NCBI GenBank assembly: GCA_037501455.1
Contig: CM074858.1
Coordinates: forward strand, 81,070,501-81,134,500
Length of the DNA stretch: 64,000 nucleotides
Direction: 5' to 3'
DNA from: Lantana camara
Lineage: Eukaryota > Streptophyta > Magnoliopsida > Lamiales > Verbenaceae
Positions 21,480 through 32,829 of the stretch are shown here, piece by piece. The translations under genes and the position numbers were made by a program. Position 1 is the stretch's first letter; each line of letters starts with the position of its first letter. The notes under the pieces were generated by a model. That model searched no databases. It saw nothing but the letters and a program-made list of their open reading frames with translations, and was not told the DNA's origin.

Positions 21480-22684
21480 TATAGATACGTGTTTGTTATT
21501 TATTTTGTGGGAATTGACTCGTTTGTTATGTAACCCCTTTGAAAACGCTTTTGTAAATATACGTAGATATGTTTTCGTTTATTTGTTTTGAAAAAAAAAA
21601 AGGGTTAGTGTGTGTGATATGAATTTGGATACGTAGCGAGGTTTGACTTTGAAAGATAAGTCTTTTATATCAATCCCTAAGTTTGAGTTTGAATCTGGGC
21701 CCCGGAGATGTGAGTAAGGAAGACCCGGGACGGCCATGGGGTCGTCGGTTATGACCCCTGTGCACATTCTCCTGTTGGATAGGATCAACCCGGAACCCAC
21801 TAGGGGGTTTGGTGGGGGATGGAATCCTCGGGCGTGAGAGTCATTAAACTCATGACCCATACATAAAGTTTGGATAGTTAGGGTGTGCACAACCCTTCTA
21901 TCACCCGTTTTTGGGGAAGGTACGTTTGATTTGGTTTTCGTTTGAATTTGAAATGAAGGAGGTTGGTCTGAAAACTAGTACTCGCCGAGTTAGTTTGAAT
22001 TTAATTATGAATTTGATTCTTGAAATGAGAGTGGACTTCTAATTATTAAAATTGGTGGAATTTGTCCTTCGGCCTAACTTTTCTTCTATATATAGTATCA
22101 CGGGATCAAAATGTTTTAGATTGCAAAAACCATGCTCCGTTTCATGAATATTATGACTTTGATTATGCTTTGCTCTTACGTATATAAATGTGTGAGTGGT
22201 TTAGCCCCCTCACCAGTCTTTAGGACTGACCCTCGATGTTGTTTCCCCTTTTTCCCCTTTGCTTTTAAGTTGTAGGTACAGGGTTCGGTCTGAGCTAGAC
22301 GACGGTTTTCTTTTGGGTCGTTCGAGTCTTTTGCATACTGCATCTTTATCTTTTGTTTTGGTATTTTGAAGATATGTATAAGATTTTGATTAAGATCCGA
22401 ACTTGGAATTTGTAAGCTTTTATTTGGCCCTGGAATGGCATCGCATGTATATCTTTTATTCTCCTGAGCATGTATGATGATAGTATTTATTGATCCTGTT
22501 ACTTCCGCATATGTTTTATTTTGTTGCGTACTCTGTATTAGGGTCTAGACCGCCTAACTTAGGTTTTGATTTTTTGCTTGTCTTCCGTTCGCTATGGCTT
22601 GATGCGTGGGTGGAGTTTCCATTTCGTTACACGTGTCGGGCTATGGTGTGGGGGATGTGGTGCCCTTCGCTCCGGGGTGCTACA
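21005..22684 (+). mobile_element. LTR C, 3' part, host of the CACTA insertion
   Basis: Same family as LTR B: GCCGAGCGT box, a cassette after TTGTGTTTAG at about 21252, a CAGTC/GGACTG hairpin near 22219, the 3' signature and the end CCGGGGTGCTACA at 22684. The donor-like site has decayed (GATGAG instead of GTGAG near 21327). No PBS follows, so it was a solo LTR or a 3' LTR; its 5' part lies outside the window beyond the CACTA element. Confidence 0.8.
21398..21478. repeat. (CA)n(TA)n microsatellite
   Basis: A compound dinucleotide run inside LTR C. Confidence 0.95.
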
Positions 22685-23888
22685 ATGCAGAACGATAGTG
22701 TGAAAGCTATAAAACAGGTAACGAGCTCACAAGCTCCAGAACATAACAATAATGGGCTACAAACCCTAACAAAATCAATAAAACAATGGCGGGCAAGACC
22801 TACAATCAATAATAAATAAGTAATGGATCACTGGCTAAATTAAATGACAATTACAATGGTAAAAAGACATGATGTGAGTGTAAAGTGCTGACTTAAACAT
22901 AGACTTGACAATTTTAACTTCTGCTAGCAATAACCTGTAAGAACCTAAGGGATAATTAGGGGAAGGGTCAGTCTCTACAAGACAGAGTGAAAATAGCATA
23001 AATATATATATATAAAGCGATATACATGTAGGCCCTAATCCTACGTAAAGTTTTGAAAGAACAAATAACATTAAAAGGAAAGAGCAACTCATGGCATTTT
23101 GACACTTCCAATTTAGAATTCATAACATGCGGCTTTCAGTGGCTCGACGAGCGAGCAAATCTCCAACCTTACTCCAATGGTGTGATAATGTCATGCTTAT
23201 TATTAAGATATCACACAAACATTAGGTTTCAGTAGTTACAATACAATCAATTTAATGACATTATGCTCAATCAATTCAAACCTTCTTCCTCCGAGTGATG
23301 GTCTTGGTAGCTAGCCCTCGCTATCTAATCAATATGGTCAGTGGGTGTATGAATCCCAAGGACCAAGATTTCTTCCCCTGCTAACCTCCTAACTGGTTCA
23401 GAGGTGATCTCAACAATGTGGGATGGTACAAGAGGGCACTGTCGGCCCGATGCCTTCTTAGATCACTCAATACGCCTATCCCTGGGCCCCCCAATCATGA
23501 ACAATATCTCATCAAAATAATAGGATAGGGAACAATAAATTAAAGGGTTTGTTTAGAAAATAATTGACCTTCAAAAATAATACAATATAAATATAATACT
23601 TATTTTGGCCAAAGTAATCACATTATGGTTGTAGGGTTTATAATTATATCCTATCAATTTCTTCACCTAAGAAGCGATGAGATAAGAGAAATGGACAATA
23701 CTGGTGATACTCGGTCAGGTTGTCTCTGCCCTAGAGATCACTATACAAGAAAGGAAGCACGGTGTACTCATAAGACATGACTCAGTATGAGACCAAATAG
23801 GACGTACGACAGCGATATGAAATGATATGGCATGAATATAGTATTTAGAGAATGATATGATATGTCGTGAACATGTTCATGTGAACAA
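22685..23888 (-). mobile_element. LTR I, fragment, minus strand
   Basis: On the minus strand it has the family landmarks in order: a cassette-like segment near 23720 and a gag-less LTR core with the gggcc...ggaggaag block (about 23490-23280). Further on is CTTGTAGAGACTGACC near 22960. It is cut on the left by LTR C and on the right by LTR J. No protein coding. Confidence 0.6.
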
Positions 23889-24117
23889 TGTAGTGCCCGA
23901 GTCGCTAGACCTCCACATCCCCTTCACTTGGATCCAACCCACATATAAAATGGAAAGTCCGTACACGAGCAAAATCAAAGAGAATGGGAGACGAGAGAAA
24001 AGACAGTCCTAGCTAGGCGGAATCTAACCCTGTACCAAGCAATCAGAGTAAACAATACATGCGCTGCGAAAGCAACAATATTAACAATTTCTAACATCAA
24101 TCAACATGCAACCTAAT
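23889..24117 (-). mobile_element. LTR J, 3' end fragment, minus strand
   Basis: TGTAGTGCCCGAG at 23889 is the reverse complement of an LTR 3' end (CTCGGGCACTACA). The next 229 bp match the family's last part, including CGCCTAG and CTCCCATTC-like words. It is cut by LTR E. Confidence 0.65.
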
Positions 24118-24527
24118 TGTAGCACCCCACACGGTGGGTCAACACATCCCCCGTACCAAAGGCCAATCCACATACGGAATATGAAGTCCGTACATGAACC
24201 AAGCAATGGCGAATGGGAGACTGAAACACTCACACCTAAGCTAGGCGGAACGTAGACCCCTGAACAACAAATTCAAACAACAAGAATACGGAAACGAAAA
24301 CAACCCATTCAAAATTCAAACATACATAAGCAGGTGACGGGCTCAACCAGCATAAATACCTAATCCCAAAAATTCAACAATAAACATAAATACAATGGGT
24401 TCAACTATCCCTAGAAGCCTGTCCCGAATAAATCAATACATAATCAAAATCCGAATGAAATAATCATTTATACATTCATAACGTATCCGAGAGAAGAAAT
24501 GCAAAATGCAATACAACTTAACTAATA
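24118..24527 (-). mobile_element. LTR E, 3' part, minus strand
   Basis: TGTAGCACCCCAC at 24118 is a reversed LTR 3' end (GTGGGGTGCTACA). Homologous landmarks (GGCTAGGCGG reversed near 24243) follow. It is interrupted at 24528 by Athila and continues at 37179. Confidence 0.65.
24523..24527. repeat. TSD (left) TAATA of Athila
   Basis: Repeated exactly at 37174-37178. Confidence 0.93.
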
Positions 24528-26057
24528 TGATAGACAAATCTTGAACCCAAGTGTAAGTTCTAAATCCGATTGCAACACTTAAGGTATCGTATCCACAGGG
24601 AAGGGAATTCAACAACCACTTTTATGACTATTTCTAATCTAGAGACCGGAAAAGATTGACAAAGTTGTGCTATGCTATTATGACAAAATTAAACTTAACT
24701 AATAAATAATCAAACACACGAGCTAACAAATAAACGCAAGATTTAACCACTTAATTAAAACAGGTCGGGAAGTAAATCATATGCTCTTTTGTGTCAAATC
24801 AATACTCAAGTACGGATGTATGATTCTTCAACCTAATCACGATGTTATACCTAGCTTCTTTCGAAGGCTAGCCGTCTAATTAATTAAGCCAAGTGTTGTT
24901 CTCACAATCACTTAGTAACCAAATTAATCGAATGAAGCAAGATTAGTGTATTTAAAACCTAGCGGCTTGGCATAGAATTCTAAACACATGTTGTAGAAAT
25001 TAGGGTTAAATTTCTTTAAGCCCAAAAAGTCTAAGTTTTGGAAAACACTCTCAATTATCCTCAATCTCTCGATTATCGGATAATTTACAATATGTTCATG
25101 GATGGCCAATCCATTCCCAGCTTATTCAATACCGTTTTCCTAACAAAGAATCACACAAATTGACTTGAGCATTAATTCAAACATCTTAGATGCATAATCC
25201 TTACCCCCTAACCCTAGGAGATTAGTTCCTCATATTTGAATTAAAACTCATTAAAATCAAAAGAATTGCATTCAAAATACTCATGTCTAACATAAACATC
25301 AAAACGGAATTAATAATTCTGAATTCTAACCTAATCATCCAAAAACGAATCTAAGCGAATAACTAATTATGCTAGAATAAAGAAAAACCAAAACTTGAGG
25401 AATTAGTTTGATCGGAAAGCAGTAAATAAAACCAAATTGATAGAGTCTTGTGCTTGGAATCAATCTTCAGCTCTATGTCTTCGTGCTTCTTCTTTCTCCG
25501 AGTGTTCTTGAACTTCTGGGAAAAACGTAGTCCAAAAGCTCCCTTATTCCGCCTCAAATCCGCGTATATATAGAAGTCCGAAATCTGTAACCGCCCCGTG
25601 ACACGGGCGTGCAAAGCTCATGCATAAAATTGTGACACGCCCGTGTCACGTATTAAATCGTATTCGCGCTTTTCTTACTTGACACGGGGGTGTCAAAACC
25701 TGTTCTTCTTGATGACACGGGCGTGCAAAATCTCCAGGCCTCTCTGTACCAAGTCACGGCCGTGCAACAAATTACTCCACATTGGTGACACGGGCGTGTC
25801 ACCTCCTAAAATCCGAGGGTCACTTCTGTACTGAGACACGGTCGTGTCTCAGTTTGCTCTTCCATGGGGACACGGGCGTGTCCCCTAGAATTTCTCGTTT
25901 TTTTGCCCTTTATTGCATGGTTTTGCTTTTACTCCGTCTTTTCAACTCCAAGGTGAAAGGTACCTAATAAGGAGCATAAATCACGCTATAAGTTCTTAAA
26001 ACTGCTAGAATTTAACTAAAATTGCCCTACAAATCCATGCAATAAACCAATACATCA
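24528..26057 (-). repeat. Athila 3' LTR
   Basis: TGATAGACAAATC...CCAATACATCA on the plus strand. It contains eight palindrome units at 25598-25885 and a TATA box near 25565-25572. Confidence 0.95.
25598..25885 (-). repeat. Palindrome array in Athila 3' LTR
   Basis: Eight units start near 25598, 25632, 25679, 25713, 25753, 25784, 25831 and 25866. They come in pairs about 31-35 bp apart, repeating every 74-81 bp. Best units: GTGACACG/CGTGTCAC around CC; TTGACAC/GTGTCAA around GGGG; GGTGACACG/CGTGTCACC around GG; CTGAGACACG/CGTGTCTCAG around GT; GGGGACACG/CGTGTCCCC around GG. The outer stem bases differ between units but stay paired. Confidence 0.92.
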
Positions 26058-26072
26058 AACTCCCCCAAACTT
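26058..26072 (-). promoter_or_regulatory. Athila polypurine tract
   Basis: AAGTTTGGGGGAGTT on the minus strand abuts the 3' LTR. The 13-nt word AAGTTTGGGGGAG recurs at 27313-27301 and 29839-29827. Confidence 0.88.
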
Positions 26073-27623
26073 AGATATTGTTCGTCCTGAGCAATCAAGA
26101 AAATTAAATCAAACTATCCTCAAAATCAATCTCTCAATGGGGCAATTTTCAGAATTTCACTAAAACAAGTCTAGCTCATCAAACACTTTTCAATCAAGCA
26201 CAAGTATCAACACAATGGTATAAATCAAATATCCTCGTGTAGTGTGTGAATTCGAACAAGAGAATGTACAATGGTCAGAACACCAAACTAATGATTCCTT
26301 CCTAAGTACCAATGATAGACTTCGGAAAACATTCTTCGCACCTATCTCTACTAATGGAATTAACCAAGAATTAAGGATCGGAAGGTCTTTCGAGGCTTGT
26401 AATGTGGGCTCGGGGTTAAGGTTATGGAATTTTTAGTATAGTAGTAACTCAACACACCTAGCTCACCCATTCAAATCTCCTCGGTCGCCATCTTTATCTT
26501 TCCCCATTAAACTCCCCTAAGCTTAAACTTTGTCTAAGTTTGTCACAGACAGTCTAAAATTTCTTCTGTTTCAAATTTTCTCAATGCTCTTCACAAAAGT
26601 ATATATATATATATATATTTTTTTTTTTCTTCTTTTTTTTTTTTTTCTGTCCACTTTTTGCTTACACAACTCGTTCTTTTACTACTTCCTTTTAAATTCT
26701 TCTTCTGGTTTCTCATCAGGAATTTAGCATCTTCAATCGATTCAAACGAGTGAGCAAAATGTGACTCAAGGGTAGGTTTATGGTGCTGTGCCTGTGGCTT
26801 ATAATGCGGCTACAAAAATTTATGGCACGACACTTAGGCTCAGCGGGGTCAATAGGTTTTCGTTCTTTAGTACAAATGGCTCAATAGCGAGGCTACCTCC
26901 GACATGAATGCCTAAGTCATCTCCCTAACTCTTTGTCAATTCAAAATTTCGCTTCAATAGGACTAAAATGCCTCCTAATCCACTTCTCAGTATTATTCAA
27001 GAATTACTAACTCAGCATCCTAACCTAAGTACATGACCTTGTTCAAAAGTGCACAAAAATAAGGATATCCCACCATTCCAAAGTATCAATACTCACACCT
27101 AACTTCATGCATTCAACTAGCCTAACTCACTTTGGCAAACTTCCAACAATCAACCCTCATCGAAAAAAATTAAAAATTTTGGCTTATTTTCAGCAATCAT
27201 CTTTTCATGCTCAAAGATATCACAAATTCAAGTAAGTCAAGCCCCCAATGCATCTTCCTATGAAAAATATTAGCAATACAATCCAAAACTTTTTGCCCCT
27301 CTCCCCCAAACTTAAATCATGCAATGTCCCCATGCATAAAAGAAAAAGGAACGAAGGCAAAAAGAAAACTCCCTCAATACTGCGAAGAACCCGGCAACAA
27401 GCTAATCATCACCCCTAACCTGCACTTAAACGACTAAAACACGGATCATAAGCTAAGCAGAGCAAATGATAATCAACATGCAATTAACAAGCAGGCCCTG
27501 TCGTCAAGTATCTCCAATAACCATAAGAATAATCAGCACAGTGCAATTAGTTAGGTTAGTGTGGTGAATTATATCATCATACAGACCAAGGTAGAGAAAA
27601 TGAAAGACTAGAAAAGAAATCAC
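26073..27623 (-). other. Athila 3' non-coding region
   Basis: 1.55 kb between the env-position ORF and the PPT. No ORF of note. It contains a TA/T-rich low-complexity run (26599-26648) and the second PPT-like word at 27301-27313. Confidence 0.7.
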
Positions 27624-28865
27624 TCAAGGAAAAGATGGCGGGTAATGTGGCGGCTGGCTTGAGCTACTTGCACCGGCGCCTCCAAATTGTTTGGCGAGGT
27701 ATGCGTGGAGATTCTCGAACTGACCATCAATGTGGAGCTGCAAGGCATCAAGCCGGGAGTCCACATGCTCTACGAAGCTGTCCATCCGCGCATTCTGAGA
27801 TGCCATATAATCCCGCATGTAAGTGGGGATTTCCTCCTCGTCGTCTTGGACCATTGGCATCTGTGCTCCTCGCCCGCCTTCCTCCCTATCCGGTATCTGA
27901 GCAAGCCTCCTTTGCTGATCAAGAGTGAGGTCATCATATTTGGCCACACCCCACCGGTACATTCGCTCAAACCGGTTCCTTTCCCTTTCCGGATACCAGG
28001 GTAAAACCCTGTCCTTTAGGCTCCCAGCAGACCATCGGATGAATAGGTCCATCTTGATGAACGTCTGCTCTTCAACATAGGGAAAGTTGGATAAGGGCTC
28101 CGTATCCTCTTCAAGCCATCCTACCTCTCTGACGAGCTTCGTTACATAGGCTCCATGACCTATAGTTCCCGACGCCCTGCCTGCCACCTCCTTTAGCTTG
28201 TACAGGAATTCCGTTGTGGCATCAAACTGCATCCCCTCCTTCATGAAATACATGATGGCCAACTCAAACCCGTTTATATTGCCATCACTCTCATGCGTCG
28301 CACATATTCCCATAGCTAGTAGCCTATGCACCATTCGCCATACTAAGCTATCAAGCCATGTGGCCTTAGTGTTACGCAGGTTGTAGGCCGGGGCACCAGC
28401 TTTGAGAGGGAAAGACCGCCATACCGCCTCCCTGTCCTCATTGGACCAATTTGGCAACGTTTTCATCTCGCACATAGGGAACCCTAAGGCATCCCGAATC
28501 TCATCTAGATTTAATGATTCGGTATCCTCTCCATCTAATGTGAAATTGAGTTTGGTGTTGACTTGGTCCCAAGTCATGGTGGTGAAGAATGCGGTTGTCA
28601 ATTCCGGATAAGTATTAGCCGGAACCATCATGAACGTCCTCCACCCTATATTATTGAACAAAACCTCAATCTCTTCCCAAACTCCCAATCTCCGAAGTGT
28701 GGCGAGATGCGGGAACTTGGTGGGCATGATATTGCGCGTGGTATTGCGGTTATAAGGGTTCCCAAGCCCTTCCAATATGACATTCACGGAATCCCGTGGT
28801 TGGCGGCCGGTTGGGCCGGACGAGGAGGTGAGTTGCAGAGGCGCGGGTCTCTTGTTGCGTCCCAT
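27624..28865 (-). CDS. Athila env-position ORF (Athila ORF1-type protein)
   Basis: 413 residues from the ATG at 28865. An in-frame upstream ATG at 28952 exists, but GTATTTTTGTGCAG ends at 28871, a good splice acceptor just before this ATG, so I prefer the internal start (MGRNKRPAPLQ). The protein resembles the family annotated in plants as Athila ORF-1/putative env: FPHLATLRRLGVWEEIEVLFNNIGW, YPELTTAFFTTMTW, LGFPMCEM. The C-terminal third is acidic, then has heptad-like YMASQNARMDSFVEHVDSRLDALQLHIDGQFENL (possible coiled coil) and a Pro/Ser tail. I see no signal peptide or clear membrane anchor in this form, so an envelope function is only inferred from position. A spliced subgenomic mRNA is likely. 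Confidence 0.8.
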   Translation of the reverse strand: MGRNKRPAPLQLTSSSGPTGRQPRDSVNVILEGLGNPYNRNTTRNIMPTKFPHLATLRRLGVWEEIEVLFNNIGWRTFMMVPANTYPELTTAFFTTMTWDQVNTKLNFTLDGEDTESLNLDEIRDALGFPMCEMKTLPNWSNEDREAVWRSFPLKAGAPAYNLRNTKATWLDSLVWRMVHRLLAMGICATHESDGNINGFELAIMYFMKEGMQFDATTEFLYKLKEVAGRASGTIGHGAYVTKLVREVGWLEEDTEPLSNFPYVEEQTFIKMDLFIRWSAGSLKDRVLPWYPERERNRFERMYRWGVAKYDDLTLDQQRRLAQIPDREEGGRGAQMPMVQDDEEEIPTYMRDYMASQNARMDSFVEHVDSRLDALQLHIDGQFENLHAYLAKQFGGAGASSSSQPPHYPPSFP

Positions 28866-30051
28866 AATTCCTGCACAAAAATACCCCCATATCAACAACA
28901 AAATCAATTCAAGTTCAATGGGGCATTTTGTCGAACATCTTGTAAGCACCAATAGGAAGTCTAGGATTTCATCAAATCATGCATAACCTTTCATCTCCCG
29001 ATACCTAGACTTAGCCCTCTATATTACCAAAGTCGTTTAAAGCTCATAGGGACTCAATTTCTTCCTCCAACGTGTACATAACCACCCATAACAATTCTCC
29101 AAAATTTGCAAAATTCATGACAATGTGTAAGACCAAGGGCCAAATTTTCCAATACATTGCAAACACCTAACTCTAGCATGTGCAAAACTCGACAAAGGAG
29201 CAAGAAATCAGAAAAATTAGATCCAACATGCTTAAATAAGAGACTAGGGTTCACCCTCTTAATGCCTAAAACTTTCAATTTCATGCCAATTCCTAGTTCT
29301 ACTCATGCCAAAACTCACAATAGAATCAAGAAATCCCAAGAAAACACACATAAGCATGCTTCATAGAACTAGGGTCTAACTTTTCTCAATTGAAATACAA
29401 GAAATTAAATCACCCAAGAGAAGAGAAGACTTACCCGATTGATTTAGGATGTAAGGTGCAATGTGGGTGTGTGTGTCTTGCCGAAGTATGAACCAAAAGT
29501 AATGGTGGAGGTGCTTGTGCCGTGTGGGAATGGGGAAGAAGAAAGATGGATGAGAGAAAATGGGGGTGTGCTTGTGTTTGGAATGACAAAAGAAATGAAA
29601 AACCGCCGCTTCTTTAAAGCCTGCTGCGTGACACGCCCGTGTCGGTAAGTGAACTGGATGGATGACACGGGCGTGTCACCCCTTACCTGTCGATTGCTGT
29701 ACCTAGACACGGGGGTGTCGATTTTTCCTTGTGGAACTTGACACGCCCGTGTCGTCTTTCGCTGGCAGCACTGTACCCTGACACGGGGGTGTCATGGATG
29801 TCTTCATATGGGAGACACGCCCGTGTCTCCCCCAAACTTGGAATTTTGCTCAAAATTTCGCACCTATTAGCTCAAAATCATCCATTCACTTCATAATCGG
29901 TCCACTCTATTCGAAACAAAATACCTGAACACGAGACAAAAGATATCATCAATCACAAGCTTAACTAACTAACACGAAAGAAAAGAAAAACGACAAAGGA
30001 AAGAAAAATAGTTCTAAGTTATAGTCGTTAGCTTGACTTCATGACTCCGGG
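28866..30051 (-). other. Athila pol-env intergenic region
   Basis: About 1.2 kb of non-coding DNA between the pol stop and the env-position ORF. From upstream to downstream on the minus strand: a PPT-like word (29839-29827), a palindrome array (29832-29628) and a TTTAAA-like element (about 29615). After that is AT-rich sequence up to the acceptor at 28871. Confidence 0.7.
29628..29832 (-). repeat. Second palindrome array inside Athila
   Basis: Six units near 29628, 29661, 29703, 29739, 29779 and 29812, in pairs 33-36 bp apart. Best: GGAGACACG/CGTGTCTCC around CC and TGACACG/CGTGTCA around GG. Two units are preceded by CTGTAC, as in the LTR array. Confidence 0.92.
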
Positions 30052-32766
30052 CTAAGGTGCTGGAGTTGTTAGCACGCACGAGACATGTTCGCCAATTCGA
30101 TCTCCGGCAAGATATGGCTTGAGTCTTTGTCCATTCACCACAAAGGATGGTGACCCTTCATTGCCTATCTCCACCGCTCCATTCACCAAGACTTTTACTA
30201 CTCTGAACGGACCGGACCATCTTGACTTAAGTTTCCCGGGGAAAAGCTTCAATCTAGAATTGTACAACAACACCAGTTGTCCCTCGACAAACTCCTTGAC
30301 CCGAATATGCTTATCATGCCACTTCTTCGTTCTCTCCTTATAAACCCGGGCATTTTCGTACGCTTCTAACCTTAATTCCTCCAACTCTTGCAAGTCAAGT
30401 ATCCTTTTTTCTCCGGCTCTTGTGAGATCAAAATTTATAGCTTTAATGGCCCAATACGACTTATACTCGATCTCGACGGGGAGGTGACATGCTTTACCAT
30501 AAACCAACTGATACGGAGAAGTTCCTATAGGTGTCTTGAACGCGGTCCTATAAGCCCATAACGCGTCATCCAATTTTGAGGACCAATCCTTCCTAGAGGG
30601 GCTCACCACCTTCTCCAAAATCCACTTCAACTCCCTATTCGTGACCTCCGCTTGCCCACTTGCTTGGGGATGATACGCGGTAGTTACCCGATGCTGGACC
30701 CCGTATTTCTTCAGCAGAGCTTCCAAGGGCTTGTTGCAGAAATGCGTACCTCTATCACTGATTAATGCCCGTGGGACTCCGAACCTATTGAAAATGTTCT
30801 TTTGCAAGAACTTAATCACCACCTTCGATTCATTGGTCGGAGTTGCCACGGCCTCAGCCCACTTGGATACATAATCCACCGCTACCAAGATATACTGATT
30901 CCCATACGATGGTGGGAAAGGTCCCATGAAATCGATTCCCCAAACATCAAACAATTCAACTTCCAAGATATACTTCATGGGCATCTCATCTCTCTTACTA
31001 ATGTTCCCGGATCTCTGACAAGTATCACATTCCTTGGCAAATTTGTAAGCATCCTTAAACAGCGTTGGCCACCAAAACCCAGACTGTAATACCTTGGCTG
31101 CTGTCTTTCGACCACTAGAATGCCCTCCATACAAGCTTGCATGACATCTCTCAAGCACTTCATCAGCCTCAACCTCCGGGACACATCTTCGTACTAGACC
31201 ATCTGAACAATGCTTATAGACATATGGCTCTTCCCAATAATAACGTTTCACTTCGGATAAGAATCTCTGTTTCTGATGGAAATTCATGCCCGGTGGTAGA
31301 GCTTTGCAAACCATATGATTCACGATATCTGCATACCAAGGGACTATTGCATCGGCTGCAAACAACTCCTCATCTGGGAAATTCTCAGTAATCTCCTCCT
31401 CGTACTCATCCTCCTTGTCCCCAACCTCTAATCTTGACAAGTGATCTGCAACTAAGTTCTCCGTCCCCTTCTTGTCACGAATTTCAAGATCGAACTCCTG
31501 AAGCAATAGAATCCATCTAATCAAACGGGGCTTTGAATCCTTCTTCGAAAGGAGATACTTGATTGCTGCGTGGTCCGTGTAGACGATTGTCTTCGAACCT
31601 ATCAAGTAAGACCGAAACTTGTCAAAAGCATGCACAATAGCTAATAATTCTTTTTCAGTAGTAGCATAATTTAATTGTGCATCATTTAAAGTTTTGCTAG
31701 AATATGCAATAACGTGTAAACGTTTCTCCCTTCGTTGGCCAAGAACTGCTCCAATGGCCAAATCACTCGCATCGCACATTAGCTCGAACGGTATGGTCCA
31801 ATCCGGTGCAACCATGATTGGTGCCGAGGTAAGCTCCTTCTTCAACCTATCAAATGCAAGTAAGCACTCATCATTAAACACGAATTCAGTATCTTTTTGC
31901 AGTAACTTGCATAAAGGTAAGGTAATTTTTGAAAAGTCCTTGATGAACCGGCGATAAAACCCGGCATGACCAAGGAAACTCCTCACTCCCTTGATATTGG
32001 TGGGTGGAGGCAATTTTGCAATCACATCAATCTTGGCCTTATCCACCTCAATGCCTTTCTCCGAAACTTTGTGACCCAACACTATCCCTTCCTTCACCAT
32101 GAAATGGCACTTCTCCCAATTTAGCACAAGGTTAGTTTCTTCACATCTCTGCAAAACTTGAGCAAGATTATGCAAGCAGGAATCGAAAGAAGAACCAAAC
32201 ACAGAAAAGTCATCCATAAAAATTTCCATTGTGCGTTCTATAAAGTCAGAGAAAATAGCCATCATGCATCGTTGAAAGGTAGCCGGGGCATTACACAACC
32301 CAAAAGGCATACGCCTATACGCAAAAGTACCATAAGGGCAGGTAAACGTACATTTTTCCTGATCCTCTGGAGCTATAGCAATTTGGTTATACCCTGAATA
32401 CCCATCCAGAAAACAGTAATAAGAATGTCCGGCTAACCTCTCTAACATCTGATCAATAAAAGGAAGTGGAAAGTGATCTTTGCGAGTGGCATTGTTCAAC
32501 TTCCTATAATCTATACAGACTCTCCAACCCGTGACTGTCCTAGTTGGTATTAACTCATTCTTTTCATTCTTAATTACAGTCATCCCTCCTTTTTTGGGCA
32601 CTACCTGTACAGGGCTAACCCACTTGCTATCCGAGATAGGGTAAATTATCCCGGCGTCTAACAATTTTAGTACCTCAGCCCTAACTACCTCTTTCATGTT
32701 TGGGTTCAATCTACGCTGATGCTCTACAGAGGGTTTATGGTTATCCTCCATAAGAATTTTATGCAT
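30052..32766 (-). CDS. Athila Pol: reverse transcriptase, RNase H, integrase
   Basis: 904 residues. RT: D121 ([10 protein letters not shown]) and FMDD at 183-186, an F variant of YxDD usual in plant gypsy elements. RNase H: D332 (CDASD), E373 (EKELLA), D398 (YTDHA), D441 (VADHLS). Integrase: HHCC zinc finger around 542-583 (YGGHSSG...CDTCQR), then D612 (IDFMG), D671 (SDRGTHF) and E707, giving D-x58-D-x35-E. A C-terminal GPFRV-type region follows. All catalytic residues are present. The ATG at 32766 is only the first Met after an in-frame TGA at 32830; the true frame runs on from the protease through 21 more codons ([10 protein letters not shown]...). It reverse-transcribes and integrates the element. 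Confidence 0.95.
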   Translation of the reverse strand: MHKILMEDNHKPSVEHQRRLNPNMKEVVRAEVLKLLDAGIIYPISDSKWVSPVQVVPKKGGMTVIKNEKNELIPTRTVTGWRVCIDYRKLNNATRKDHFPLPFIDQMLERLAGHSYYCFLDGYSGYNQIAIAPEDQEKCTFTCPYGTFAYRRMPFGLCNAPATFQRCMMAIFSDFIERTMEIFMDDFSVFGSSFDSCLHNLAQVLQRCEETNLVLNWEKCHFMVKEGIVLGHKVSEKGIEVDKAKIDVIAKLPPPTNIKGVRSFLGHAGFYRRFIKDFSKITLPLCKLLQKDTEFVFNDECLLAFDRLKKELTSAPIMVAPDWTIPFELMCDASDLAIGAVLGQRREKRLHVIAYSSKTLNDAQLNYATTEKELLAIVHAFDKFRSYLIGSKTIVYTDHAAIKYLLSKKDSKPRLIRWILLLQEFDLEIRDKKGTENLVADHLSRLEVGDKEDEYEEEITENFPDEELFAADAIVPWYADIVNHMVCKALPPGMNFHQKQRFLSEVKRYYWEEPYVYKHCSDGLVRRCVPEVEADEVLERCHASLYGGHSSGRKTAAKVLQSGFWWPTLFKDAYKFAKECDTCQRSGNISKRDEMPMKYILEVELFDVWGIDFMGPFPPSYGNQYILVAVDYVSKWAEAVATPTNESKVVIKFLQKNIFNRFGVPRALISDRGTHFCNKPLEALLKKYGVQHRVTTAYHPQASGQAEVTNRELKWILEKVVSPSRKDWSSKLDDALWAYRTAFKTPIGTSPYQLVYGKACHLPVEIEYKSYWAIKAINFDLTRAGEKRILDLQELEELRLEAYENARVYKERTKKWHDKHIRVKEFVEGQLVLLYNSRLKLFPGKLKSRWSGPFRVVKVLVNGAVEIGNEGSPSFVVNGQRLKPYLAGDRIGEHVSCVLTTPAP

Positions 32767-32829
32767 GCAAATAGACGGGCTAATCCCTTTGATGTCAGAA
32801 ATAGTCCAACCTATCGCTCGTTTATGTTC

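Noticed and set aside
25598..25885. CRISPR-like array
   Set aside because: Units are short, imperfect palindromes with variable stems and irregular spacing in a plant LTR; there are no constant repeats with unique spacers and no cas genes.
27635..28955. Plus-strand ORFs opposite the Athila env-position ORF
   Set aside because: Antisense shadows of a real minus-strand coding region.
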